64,000 nt of DNA from Ensifer aridi (GTDB taxonomy: Bacteria > Pseudomonadota > Alphaproteobacteria > Rhizobiales > Rhizobiaceae): assembly GCF_002078505.1 (NCBI RefSeq), contig NZ_LUAV01000037.1:102435-166434 (forward strand), in the 5' to 3' direction. Below are positions 25,098 to 33,308 of this stretch, piece after piece. A model generated the notes under the pieces. That model saw nothing but the letters and a program-made list of their open reading frames with translations. It did no database searches and was not told where the DNA came from. How positions within the stretch are numbered: the stretch's first letter is position 1; each line of letters begins with the position of its first letter. The position numbers were made by a program, and so were the translations under genes.

Positions 25098-26437
25098 GCG
25101 AGCGACTTCGAGTCCTTGTCGTCTCCCATGGCCACCCGACGATGTCGCTGGGCGGAGCGGAGGTTGCATCCCATAACCTCCACAAAGGCCTGAACACGCT
25201 GCCGGGCGTCGAGTCGATCTATCTTGCTCGCGTCGGCCATCCCGTTCCGCGCCATGGTGCATCGGCGCTCATGAGCATGCGCCTGGCGGTGGACGAGGTT
25301 CTCTTCCATGCCGACGACTACGACCACTTCTTCCTGTCCAACGGCGATACCGAGGCGATCCGGCGCGACCTTCTGCGTTTCGTCGGCGACCTCTCCCCTC
25401 ACGTGGTCCACTTCCATCACGTGATAGGCATGGGGCTCGAGGCCCTCTATGCTATTCGCGAGGCCCTGCCCCGATCGTTAATCGTCGTCACGCTCCATGA
25501 ATATCTAGCGATCTGCCACAACCACGGACAAATGGTGAAGAGGCCGTCGGGCCAGCTCTGCAACAAGGCTTCGCCTATCAGCTGTCACGGCTGCTTCCCC
25601 GACATCCCGGTCTCACGCTTCCTGAAGCGCGAACAATTCCTGCGCGGAATGCTCGACCTTGCCGACGCCTTCGTCTCCCCGAGCATGTTTCTCGCGACCC
25701 GGTATGTCGAATGGGGATTAGAGGCGGAGAAGCTTGCCGTTATCGAGAACGGCATTGTCGTCAAGGAACCCGCGCCCGTGCGCGACCTGCCCGCGGGCGT
25801 CGCACGCCGCAACCGCTTCGCTTATTTCGGGCAGATGACGCCGTTCAAGGGCGTCGACGTCCTGATCGATGCGGTGTCGCGCGTTCCGCAGGAAATCTGG
25901 GGCGAGGACTCCTGCTTGATGATCTACGGCGGCAATCTCGAGCGGCAGCCGGCCGACTTCCAGGAGCGGGTGAAGAAGCTCATCGACGATGCCGGCCGGC
26001 GCGTGCGTTTCTATGGCGCCTATCAAAACGCGGACATGCCGCGGCTGATGCGCTCCGTCGATTGGGTCGTGCTGCCGTCCATCTGGTGGGAAAACTCGCC
26101 GGTCGTGATCCAGGAAGCCTTGCACCACCGCAGGCCGATCATCTGCTCCGATATCGGCGGCATGGCCGAAAAGGTGCGTGACGGAAGAGATGGGCTGCAT
26201 TTCCGCGCCGGTAGCGCCCAGGATCTCGCCGACCGGCTCATAGAGGTCCTGAACGAACCTGCGGCCTGGGAACGGCTGCACACAACCATGCGAACGCCCA
26301 TGAGTCATATCGACTCCGCCCGCGAACATTCCGAGCTCTACCGCCGGCTCCATGAAGAAAAGCAAGGGCGACTCGGTCCCGAGCACTCCGCTCCGCCTGC
26401 GCCGGCCGGCTCGACCATTCGGGCAAGAGCGTCATGA
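25094..26437 (+). CDS. wgeG: family 4 glycosyltransferase (WgeG/ExpE7)
   Basis: A 447-residue GT-B enzyme and a paralogue of the wgeD product: GHPTMSLGGAEVASHNLH, VVHFHHVIGMG, VTLHEYLAICHNHG, the cysteine cluster LCNKASPISCHGCF, VSPSMFLATRYVEWG, FAYFGQMTPFKGVDVLIDA and LPSIWWENSPVVIQEALHH. The start overlaps the wgeF stop in ATGA. The tail after about residue 415 (EEKQGRLGPEHSAPPAPAG) is low in complexity and probably disordered. It is the last glycosyltransferase of the rightward operon, so the cluster totals four intact GT proteins besides the two-domain WgaB: WgcA, WgeB, WgeD and WgeG. Confidence 0.88.
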   Translation: MSERLRVLVVSHGHPTMSLGGAEVASHNLHKGLNTLPGVESIYLARVGHPVPRHGASALMSMRLAVDEVLFHADDYDHFFLSNGDTEAIRRDLLRFVGDLSPHVVHFHHVIGMGLEALYAIREALPRSLIVVTLHEYLAICHNHGQMVKRPSGQLCNKASPISCHGCFPDIPVSRFLKREQFLRGMLDLADAFVSPSMFLATRYVEWGLEAEKLAVIENGIVVKEPAPVRDLPAGVARRNRFAYFGQMTPFKGVDVLIDAVSRVPQEIWGEDSCLMIYGGNLERQPADFQERVKKLIDDAGRRVRFYGAYQNADMPRLMRSVDWVVLPSIWWENSPVVIQEALHHRRPIICSDIGGMAEKVRDGRDGLHFRAGSAQDLADRLIEVLNEPAAWERLHTTMRTPMSHIDSAREHSELYRRLHEEKQGRLGPEHSAPPAPAGSTIRARAS

Positions 26438-26474
26438 CCCGCCCCCCAGGTCCCATGAATCGGAGATAGCCACC

Positions 26475-27362
26475 ATGCAAAAGAGAATCCGCAAAGCCAT
26501 CATTCCCGCCGCCGGCCTCGGCACGCGCATGCTTCCCGCTACAAAAAGCGTCCCGAAGGAACTGCTGACGATCGTCGACAGACCGGTGCTCGACTATATC
26601 GTGGAGGAGGCCTTCGCCTCGGGCATCGAACACGTGATCATCGTCACCGGACGCATGAAGGGTGCGATCGAGGACCATTTCGATCATGCGTTCGAGCTCG
26701 ATGTCAGCTTGCGCAACGCCGGCAAGCATCCGCTGGCCGACAGGATCGTCGAAAACACCCCTCGTGCAGGCACCATTTCCTTCGTGCGCCAACAGCAGGC
26801 GCGCGGCCTCGGCCACGCAGTGTGGACCGCGCGGCACATCGTCGGCGACGAACCCTTCGCCGTCCTGCTACCCGACATGCTGATGGTCTCCGAGGAACCC
26901 TGCCTCAAATCCATGATGTCGCTCTATCAACGCCATGGCGGCAATGTCATCGCCGTGGAGCGGTGCGCGCCCGAGAACGCGCACAAATTTGGCATCGTTT
27001 CGCTCGATCGCAGGGCCGATGGCCCGGTTGTCACAGGTCTCGTCGAAAAACCAGCTCCGGGAACGGCCCCCAGCAATCTCTTCATCTCCGGGCGCTATAT
27101 CCTCCATCCTGACACCTTCGACTTGCTCGAGCGCCAGGCGCCCGGCGCCGGTGGTGAAATCCAGCTTACCGATTCCATGATCGCGCTGATGTCGACCCAG
27201 GAGGTCCGCCCGTTCGAGTTTTGCGGCCGCACCTTCGACTGCGGCACGCCTGCAGGCTTCGTCAGCGCAAATCTGCACATGGCAATCGCCCGAAGCGATC
27301 TCGCGCCCCACGTTGGCCTGGAGATCGAGACCCTCTCCGCCGCGCAGCGCGCCGTGGCCTGA
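26475..27362 (+). CDS. galU: UTP-glucose-1-phosphate uridylyltransferase (GalU/ExoN family)
   Basis: Makes UDP-glucose from UTP and glucose-1-phosphate; UDP-glucose and UDP-galactose are the donors for galactoglucan. The start is taken at 26475 (MQKRIRKAIIPAAGLG), giving 295 residues, the normal GalU/ExoN length; the frame is open further upstream inside wgeG. Key motifs are PAAGLGTRMLPATKSVPKE (10-28), the uridine-binding QQQARGLGHAVW, LPDMLM, VEKPAPG and FDCGTPAGFV. It lies 37 bp after wgeG on the same strand and is followed 9 bp later by a hairpin, so it probably closes the wge operon. Whether it corresponds to wgeH/expE8 of S. meliloti could not be checked. Confidence 0.9.
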   Translation: MQKRIRKAIIPAAGLGTRMLPATKSVPKELLTIVDRPVLDYIVEEAFASGIEHVIIVTGRMKGAIEDHFDHAFELDVSLRNAGKHPLADRIVENTPRAGTISFVRQQQARGLGHAVWTARHIVGDEPFAVLLPDMLMVSEEPCLKSMMSLYQRHGGNVIAVERCAPENAHKFGIVSLDRRADGPVVTGLVEKPAPGTAPSNLFISGRYILHPDTFDLLERQAPGAGGEIQLTDSMIALMSTQEVRPFEFCGRTFDCGTPAGFVSANLHMAIARSDLAPHVGLEIETLSAAQRAVA

Positions 27363-27371
27363 ACAATGCCA

Positions 27372-27401
27372 CGGGCGGGAACGCCATAAAGGGCCCGCCC
27401 G
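27372..27401 (+). terminator. hairpin after galU, likely end of the wge operon
   Basis: Perfect arms CGGGCGGG (27372-27379) and CCCGCCCG (27394-27401) with a 14-base loop, starting 9 bp after the galU stop. There is no T run after it. Its position fits the end of the exopolysaccharide II operon. Confidence 0.55.
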
Positions 27402-27475
27402 ATCGCATCCGTGATGGCTGAATGCAGTCGAAATCCACGCCGATTGCGGCCCCATCGTTTCTCGGAGTTTCTAAA

Positions 27476-27628
27476 ATGCTCATCTATTCCGACGGGGACC
27501 CGGAGGTGATCCATTGCGACGGATCGTCGCCCTACGTTCTCGTCGCCGTCAATTGGGAGGCAACCACCTATGGAGTCTGGCGCTGTCGCGAGCTTTCGCC
27601 GGCCGGTCGTGCGGCGGTGACGCCATGA
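27476..27628 (+). CDS. 50-residue protein translationally coupled to an SGNH hydrolase
   Basis: A small gene starting at the ATG at 27476 (MLIYSDGDPEVIHCDGSSPY), with GGAG eight bases upstream. It ends at 27628 in an ATGA overlap with the next gene, a typical sign of a real coupled gene. The product is soluble, acidic at the N-terminus and contains one cysteine and two tryptophans; there is no signal peptide or membrane segment. I recognise no family. It may be a leader that controls translation of the hydrolase, or a partner protein. Confidence 0.5.
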   Translation: MLIYSDGDPEVIHCDGSSPYVLVAVNWEATTYGVWRCRELSPAGRAAVTP

Positions 27629-28809
27629 AGCTGAAGACCCTGATCATCGGCGGTTCCAACACCGTCATGCAGCCCGGCTACTTGCCCTCGCTGCTTTCCA
27701 CCATGGCGCGGCGCGGCGTCGAGCTCGACATCGTCGCGGATCTGGCGGTGGGCGGCACGACCAGCGCCTTCGGCCTTTACCAGCTCAAGACCCGAGAGCA
27801 GGAACTCGCCGATTGCGATCTGCTGCTGATCGAATATGCGCTCAACGATGCCTTCGTCTATGGCGATGAGCGCCGCCCGTTCCGGCACTGGGCCCGCTTC
27901 TACGAGGGAATCATCCGCTTCGCCCGCGAGCGCAATCCGAAGCTGCGCATAGCCACGCTCGTCTTCGGGTCCCGCAACGGCTCGTTCCTCACCTCCGTGC
28001 CCTCGATTGATGCCGGCATCACCTACATCTCGCAATGGTACGGGACGATTTGCGTCGACGTCTCTCGGCTTCTGATGCAGAAGCTCGGACGCGAGGTGGT
28101 CGGCCATCCCAGCTTCTATTCCGACCAGGGCCATTATGCCCGTCCGGTGGCGACGACCATGGTCGCGAACCTGATCGCCGACGAACTCGAACTCGCGCTC
28201 GCCGCGCCGCTGCGGCCCGCGGCGCTGCCGCCAGCGATTGACCCCGAGCATTTCGCCGGCGCCCGAGCCCTCGACGGCGCCTGGCTCGCCAAGCGGCTCG
28301 GCCAGCCGGTGGTCGAATACAGCAACAGGCGCTTTTCGATCGCGGCAGTCGATCTCGGGCGCGACCGGCTGCGTTTCGAGGTCGAGAAGGGGATGCTGCT
28401 CGCGCTGAACTATGTCTGCGAGCCGCGCATCCCGCCGCTCGATGTCCGGATGGGCGAGGACATGCATCGCGCTGCGATGCTTAAGGGCGGCGTCCGCGAC
28501 GGCACCTACAAGTTCCTGGTCTCAATGCTCAGTTTCGAGTTCCTGTACGGGCCGACGCTCCTCGACATGCAGCAGACTCGTGCGCTGGTCCTGTCGGGCG
28601 GGACAGTCTCCGCCGAACACAAACTGCATGTGCCGAGGGACAGCATCCGGCACGAGACGTTCCCGGCCGAGCCGGTGCTACCCCTCGCCGGCATTCTCTT
28701 CACTGGAAACCTCAAGGCCTGCGCCATCGAGAGATCCGCCGCGCCGCTGACCCGACCGGCAGACCAACTTGCCGAGATCTCGCCCGAGCTCGCGGCATCG
28801 GGCTCCTGA
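27625..28809 (+). CDS. SGNH/GDSL-type hydrolase or acyltransferase
   Basis: A 394-residue protein with the four SGNH blocks in order: IGGSNT with candidate nucleophile S11 (block I), VGGTTS with G43-G44 (II), YALNDA with N74-D75 (III) and SDQGHYA with D167/H170 (V). This fold covers esterases and, in polysaccharide loci, O-acyltransferases. Residues after about 200 form a second, beta-rich domain I cannot assign. No signal peptide is visible, so it should be cytoplasmic. It lies just downstream of the galactoglucan cluster, whose polymer is acetylated, so a role in acyl decoration is attractive but unproved. It is coupled to the 50-residue gene upstream. Confidence 0.78.
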   Translation: MKLKTLIIGGSNTVMQPGYLPSLLSTMARRGVELDIVADLAVGGTTSAFGLYQLKTREQELADCDLLLIEYALNDAFVYGDERRPFRHWARFYEGIIRFARERNPKLRIATLVFGSRNGSFLTSVPSIDAGITYISQWYGTICVDVSRLLMQKLGREVVGHPSFYSDQGHYARPVATTMVANLIADELELALAAPLRPAALPPAIDPEHFAGARALDGAWLAKRLGQPVVEYSNRRFSIAAVDLGRDRLRFEVEKGMLLALNYVCEPRIPPLDVRMGEDMHRAAMLKGGVRDGTYKFLVSMLSFEFLYGPTLLDMQQTRALVLSGGTVSAEHKLHVPRDSIRHETFPAEPVLPLAGILFTGNLKACAIERSAAPLTRPADQLAEISPELAASGS

Positions 28810-28930
28810 TCGCCCGGGGCATTTCGGTTCCGGACTAATCCGCCATTCATGCGCTCCAGCCTGCCAATCTCGGATTCGCCGACGCCTGGAAGAACTCGAC
28901 AAGCGCCTCGGTCGCACGTCCTCGGTCAGA

Positions 28931-28961
28931 GCGGGATGAGGAAAAGCCTCCCGCATCCCGC
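28931..28961. terminator. hairpin between convergent genes, repeated GCGGGATG stem
   Basis: Arms GCGGGATG (28931-28938) and CATCCCGC (28954-28961) around a loop with an inner AGG/CCT pairing. It lies between the convergent SGNH-hydrolase and sugar-binding-protein genes and can terminate both. The sequence AGAGCGGGATGAGGAA here is also present, on the other strand, at 17683-17698, so this is a dispersed element rather than a unique terminator. Confidence 0.55.
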
Positions 28962-28994
28962 GTCTGATATTCCGGGCGTCGCCAACTCTCCCGG

Positions 28995-30281
28995 TCAGCC
29001 CGTGCGGATGGTGGCCTTTCCTTCGCTGACCAGTCGTTCCGCCGCATCCGCGACCGATGTGCGTTCGAAGGCAAGCTCGTCCGCAATCGGGCGGAACACG
29101 CGATGGTCGAACTCGGTCGCTCCGAGCGGGGCCGGCGCCGGATAGCTGCCGACCTGGTCCTTGAGCGCGTTGATGTATTTAACGGTTTCCGCTTCCGTGG
29201 GATTGAGCTGCGGCAGTATTGCCTCGCGGACGGTCGGTGACATCGGCACGCCGCGCTCGACGCCGAGGATCTTGCCGGCTTCGACGTCGTTGACGAAAAA
29301 ACTGATGAACCTGGCGGCTTCCTCGCCGTGCTCTGAGGTGGCGCCGATGCTCCAGATCAGGGCCGGGCGATAATAGTGACCGGAGGGGCCGCCCTTCTCG
29401 GCTCTGGGCAGCATGCCGATGGCAAGTTTGCTCTTCATGATAAGCTGATAGCCGATCAGTTGGTTGGAATAGGCCATGCCGATCGCCGAATAGCCGAGCG
29501 CCAGGCAGTTCGTGTCGATCGTGTTCTGGTCGAGCGTCTGGACATCAGCCGCAACGGTGCCGCCGCGCTTGCGCAAATCCTCCCAGTAGGCATACCACTC
29601 CTTGGCCTCTTCGACGCCGAAGCCGAGGCCGTTTTCGTTGAAGAGACTGCTGCCGCGTTGCCTGAGCCAGGCATCGAAGACATAGGCGTAGCGTGCCGCA
29701 TACGGCCCGCCGCCCTTGCCGGTGGCCTTGGCCATCTCGATAGCGATATCCGCGTATTCCGACCACGTGGTGTCGAGCCCCGGAGGGGTGACGCCTGCCT
29801 TGGCGAAGGCATCAGCGTCGTAGAACATCGCGAAGGAGTTCAGGCCGAGCCCGACTCCCCAAAGCTTGCCGTCGACGGTTGTCAGCTTCAGCATATCCTG
29901 GCCGAAAGCGTTCACATCGAGCACTGAATTAGTGAAAGGATCGAGCGCGAGGCAAGCTCCGCGCTTCGAGTAATCGGAAATCGTGTTGGGCTCGAGCTGG
30001 AAAATGTCGGCGATGGCGCGACCGGCCATCTGCGTCGCAAGCTTGGTCCAGTACCCCTCCCCGCTCAGGCTCTCACCGACGATCGCAATATCCGGGTTTT
30101 TCTCCTGGAAGAGCCGGGCAACACTCAATGTCCGCTTCGAGCGATCGTTGGAGCCCCACCACATCGCGCGCAACTGCACGCTCTCGGCAGCAAAGGCTTG
30201 TCGTGAGCCTGCGGGGCTAAGCGCAATACCTGCGGCGGCGCCCGCCGTGCCGAGCATGAAAGTGCGTCGATTGATGAGCAT
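28995..30281 (-). CDS. extracellular sugar-binding protein, Tat signal, no permeases nearby
   Basis: A 428-residue family 1 solute-binding protein of an ABC sugar importer. The N-terminus MLINRRTFMLGTAGAAAGIAL is a twin-arginine signal ending near AFA-AES, so the protein is exported folded to the periplasm. Typical features of the maltose/multiple-sugar class follow: WWGSNDRSKRTL, GIGYWTKL-like GEGYWTKLATQMAG, DIFQLEP, and a tryptophan-containing C-lobe. It is divergent from the LacI gene across 148 bp, so the regulator probably controls it. No membrane or ATPase genes lie beside it, which is unusual for this class; the partner permease must be elsewhere. Confidence 0.86.
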   Translation of the reverse strand: MLINRRTFMLGTAGAAAGIALSPAGSRQAFAAESVQLRAMWWGSNDRSKRTLSVARLFQEKNPDIAIVGESLSGEGYWTKLATQMAGRAIADIFQLEPNTISDYSKRGACLALDPFTNSVLDVNAFGQDMLKLTTVDGKLWGVGLGLNSFAMFYDADAFAKAGVTPPGLDTTWSEYADIAIEMAKATGKGGGPYAARYAYVFDAWLRQRGSSLFNENGLGFGVEEAKEWYAYWEDLRKRGGTVAADVQTLDQNTIDTNCLALGYSAIGMAYSNQLIGYQLIMKSKLAIGMLPRAEKGGPSGHYYRPALIWSIGATSEHGEEAARFISFFVNDVEAGKILGVERGVPMSPTVREAILPQLNPTEAETVKYINALKDQVGSYPAPAPLGATEFDHRVFRPIADELAFERTSVADAAERLVSEGKATIRTG

Positions 30282-30429
30282 GCCGTTCCTCCCTGTCGCT
30301 GCCCGCCTCGCGCTCTCCTCCAGCGCCCCGCGGGATCAAGTTTCGGCAAAAGAATTATGCAAAAAGCAGAAATGTGCAAGAATTTGTTTTCATCTTGCAA
30401 ATTTGCGTTCTTTGCGTAATGTTTGCGGC
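30282..30429. promoter_or_regulatory. divergent promoter with LacI-type operator candidates
   Basis: AT-rich gap between the sugar-binding-protein gene and the lacI-like gene. It contains TGCAAGA (30375-30381) and TCTTGCA (30393-30399), an inverted repeat with an 11-base spacer, and a perfect 10-bp palindrome GCAAATTTGC (30397-30406) that overlaps the right arm. These are the most symmetrical sites in the gap and are likely operators for the divergently encoded LacI protein; binding is inferred. Confidence 0.6.
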
Positions 30430-31458
30430 ATGACAGAAGCATCTCCCAAACGGTTCCGCCAAGCCGACATCGCCGCCCGCGCCGGGGTTTCGGTTTCCAC
30501 CGTCTCCCGCGTTCTCGCGAACGAGCCCGGTATCAGCGAAGATGTCCGGCGGCAGATCCTCAAGGTCGCCGAAGACCTCGGCTATCGGGTGAAAGTCCCC
30601 GCCAAAAGCGCGCCTCAAACGCTGGCGCTGATTGCGACCAACGGTGTCACCGGCGGCTTGAGCGTCTTTTACGAAGGCATTGTCGAGGGCCTGCGTTCCG
30701 AGGCGGCCCAGCAGGCGATGCCGTTCGACATCCGGCTTGTCCGCGAGGCCAAGGCAACGCCGGAGATCGTTCGCGAGCACATGGAGTCCCTCGGGGCGGA
30801 GGGTCTCTTCCTGGTGGGCATCGATCCCGGCGATGCGCTCTGCGGGTGGCTCGAGGAAAGCCGGACGCCGGTGATCCTCGTCAATGGCACCGATCACGAA
30901 ATGCGCTTCGACGGCGTCTCGCCTTCGAACTTCTTCGGCGCCTATGCGGCAACGCGGCGGCTCGTTAATGCCGGCCATCGCCGCATCCTTCACCTGACGG
31001 GATCGCACCGGCAGACGATTCTCGAACGCATCCGCGGTTTCGAAGCGGCCATCGCCTCGGTCGGGGGTGGCGAAGCGCGCGTCATCCACTTGCCCTTTGA
31101 GTCCAATGCCAGTTTTGAAGCGCATGCGGCGACACTCGCTGCGCTTGCCGAAGACGCGGGTTTCACGGCGGCTTTCTGCATGAACGACTTCGTCGCGGTC
31201 GGCGTGCTCGAAGCGGTCACGGAGATTGGCCTGAGCGTACCTAAGGATTTCGCCATCGTCGGTTTCGACGACCTGCCCTGCGCCGAAATGGCAAATCCGC
31301 GTCTCGCCACCATGCGTGTCGATCGCGTCGCGGTCGGCCGCGAGGCGATCGGCATGATGCAGTTCCGCTTCCGCCACCCGGCGGCACCCGCCCGGCACGT
31401 CTCTCACGCGATAACTCCGGTGCCCGGCGGCACGCTCGATGAAGGACAGCGCGCATGA
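30430..31458 (+). CDS. LacI-family transcriptional regulator
   Basis: A 342-residue repressor-type protein. I start at 30430 (MTEASPKRFRQADIAARAG) because the LacI helix-turn-helix begins there: DIAARAGVSVSTVSRVLAN followed by the hinge helix region VRRQILKVAEDLGY. The periplasmic-binding-protein-like effector domain occupies residues 65-330 (TLALIATNGVTGG; FCMNDFVAVGVLEA; AIVGFDDLPCAEM). It is the first gene of a four-gene operon joined by ATGA overlaps to DUF2264, dehydrogenase and isomerase-like genes. It is divergent from the sugar-binding protein. It likely responds to a sugar or uronate brought in by that system. Confidence 0.9.
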   Translation: MTEASPKRFRQADIAARAGVSVSTVSRVLANEPGISEDVRRQILKVAEDLGYRVKVPAKSAPQTLALIATNGVTGGLSVFYEGIVEGLRSEAAQQAMPFDIRLVREAKATPEIVREHMESLGAEGLFLVGIDPGDALCGWLEESRTPVILVNGTDHEMRFDGVSPSNFFGAYAATRRLVNAGHRRILHLTGSHRQTILERIRGFEAAIASVGGGEARVIHLPFESNASFEAHAATLAALAEDAGFTAAFCMNDFVAVGVLEAVTEIGLSVPKDFAIVGFDDLPCAEMANPRLATMRVDRVAVGREAIGMMQFRFRHPAAPARHVSHAITPVPGGTLDEGQRA

Positions 31459-33308
31459 CCTACGACCCCGCCAGTGCCAATCCGCTCCGCGGCAATCCGC
31501 TTGAAACGCGCGGCGACATGCAGCGCGCGCTGATCGACCTCTTCGATCCGCTGCTGCCGTATTTTTCCGAGGGCAACGCGCGGGTGCGCCTTGATGCCGC
31601 CGCCGGGCACTTCGACCGCGCCGCCGCCGATCTCGAAGGTTTCGCGCGCCCTCTCTGGGGTCTTGCGCCTTTTTCCGGCGGCGGCGGCCACTTCGCCCAT
31701 TGGGAGCGCTATGCGGACGGCATCGCCAACGGCACCGATCCGAACCACCCGGAATATTGGGGCACCGTCAACGGCCGCGACCAGCGCATGGTAGAGCTTG
31801 CGGCGCTCGGTTTCGCGCTCGCCCTGGTGCCGGAAAAACTATGGGACCCTTTGAGCGGCCGAGCGCGCGAAAATCTTCTCGCCTATTTGCTCCACGCCCG
31901 GCAATTCGACTATGCGGACAACAACTGGAAGTTCTTCCGTATTTTCGTCGACATCGCGCTCGACCGACTCGGCGTGGAGTATGACCGCAGTCTCACCAGG
32001 GCCTATCTCGCCGAACTCGACGGCTTCTACATCGCGGATGGATGGTATCGCGACGGCAATGTGCGCCGCATCGACCACTATATTCCCTTTGCGATGCACT
32101 TCTACGGCCTGATCTATTCACGCCTCGTCGACGACGATCATGCGAAGCGCTACCGCGAGCGTGCCCTCGCCTTCGCGCAGGATTTCCGTCATTGGTTCGG
32201 AGAGGACGGGGCAACCGTCCCCTTCGGCCGCAGTCTCACCTATCGTTTCGCCTGTGCGGGCTTCTGGTCCGCGCTTGCCTTCGCCGATTTCGAGGCGCTG
32301 CCTTGGGGCGAAATCAAGGGTCTGTGCATGCGCCACCTCAGATGGTGGGCGGACAAGCCGATGACCCACCGCGACGGCGTGCTGTCGATCGGGTACGGCT
32401 ATCCGAACCTTCTGATGTCCGAGAACTACAATTCGGCGGGCTCGCCCTATTGGGCGTTCAAGGCATTCCTGCCGCTCGCGGTCGCAGAAGACCATCCGTT
32501 CTGGACGAGCCCGGAAAAACCGCTCACCTCGTCCCGCGAGCCGATCGCCTTCCGCCATCCGGGGATGGTCATGATGCCCTGCAAGGGTGACGTGGTGGCG
32601 CTTTCTGCCGGCCAGGAAAACCGGCAGATGCGGTTCGGAGCGGAAAAATACGCGAAATTCGCCTATTCGAGCCGTTACGCCTTCAGCGTCGAGAGCGACG
32701 AGCGGGCCTTTGCCGGCGGCGCCTTCGATTCGATGCTCGCCTTCAGCGACGACGGCATTCATTACCGGGTGCGGGAGACCAATGAGGAGGCGCACCTTGC
32801 CGGCAACGTCCTTTTTTGCAGATGGTGCCCTTGGCCGGACGTCGTCGCCGAGACCTGGCTCATTCCCTCCTCGCCTTGGCATGTGCGGGTGCACCGGATC
32901 ACCACACCAAGAGAGCTCCAAACGATCGAGGGCGGCTTTGCGATCGCCAGACGCGACTTCGAAGCCGACACGCTTTCAGCAGGACAAGGAGCCGCCCATG
33001 CCATCGGCGCGGAGGATTTCAGCGGAATCCGCGATCTCGGCTCGACGGTCTCGCGCGAAGGTCTGGTCCAGAAGGCTCCGCCCAACACCAACCTCATCGT
33101 CGCGAAGACACTGGTGCCGCATTTGCGCGCCACTATACCGCCCGGGGAGACCGTTCTCCGCTGCGCGGTGCTTGCGGTCCGCGATACCTCCGCGCTCTCC
33201 GCCGACTGGTCAAGGCCGCCGGCCGCCCCGGACGGCGACGAATTGCTCGCGCTTGCAAAGCAAGGCGTGACGGTGAGCGCCATGAATGTGCCGGGGCGAA
33301 TGCCATGA
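31455..33308 (+). CDS. DUF2264 protein, probable alpha-barrel glycoside hydrolase
   Basis: A 617-residue cytoplasmic protein. The N-terminal 350 residues match DUF2264 (PF10022) in length and pattern, with WGLAPFSGGGG, VNGRDQRMVELAALG, DNNWKFFRIFVDIAL, DGWYRDG and a DHYIPFAMHFYG segment; the C-terminal part is beta-rich. Proteins of this family have an (alpha/alpha) barrel, and I recall that some were assigned to a CAZy family with beta-glucuronidase activity, but I could not check this. Start and stop overlap its neighbours by four bases each. No signal peptide, so it would cleave an imported oligosaccharide. Catalytic acids were not assigned. Confidence 0.82.
   Translation: MTYDPASANPLRGNPLETRGDMQRALIDLFDPLLPYFSEGNARVRLDAAAGHFDRAAADLEGFARPLWGLAPFSGGGGHFAHWERYADGIANGTDPNHPEYWGTVNGRDQRMVELAALGFALALVPEKLWDPLSGRARENLLAYLLHARQFDYADNNWKFFRIFVDIALDRLGVEYDRSLTRAYLAELDGFYIADGWYRDGNVRRIDHYIPFAMHFYGLIYSRLVDDDHAKRYRERALAFAQDFRHWFGEDGATVPFGRSLTYRFACAGFWSALAFADFEALPWGEIKGLCMRHLRWWADKPMTHRDGVLSIGYGYPNLLMSENYNSAGSPYWAFKAFLPLAVAEDHPFWTSPEKPLTSSREPIAFRHPGMVMMPCKGDVVALSAGQENRQMRFGAEKYAKFAYSSRYAFSVESDERAFAGGAFDSMLAFSDDGIHYRVRETNEEAHLAGNVLFCRWCPWPDVVAETWLIPSSPWHVRVHRITTPRELQTIEGGFAIARRDFEADTLSAGQGAAHAIGAEDFSGIRDLGSTVSREGLVQKAPPNTNLIVAKTLVPHLRATIPPGETVLRCAVLAVRDTSALSADWSRPPAAPDGDELLALAKQGVTVSAMNVPGRMP

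Noticed and set aside
29983..30429. N-terminal extension of the LacI regulator across the divergent promoter
   Set aside because: The LacI helix-turn-helix begins right after the ATG at 30430, and the extension would be antisense to the sugar-binding-protein gene.
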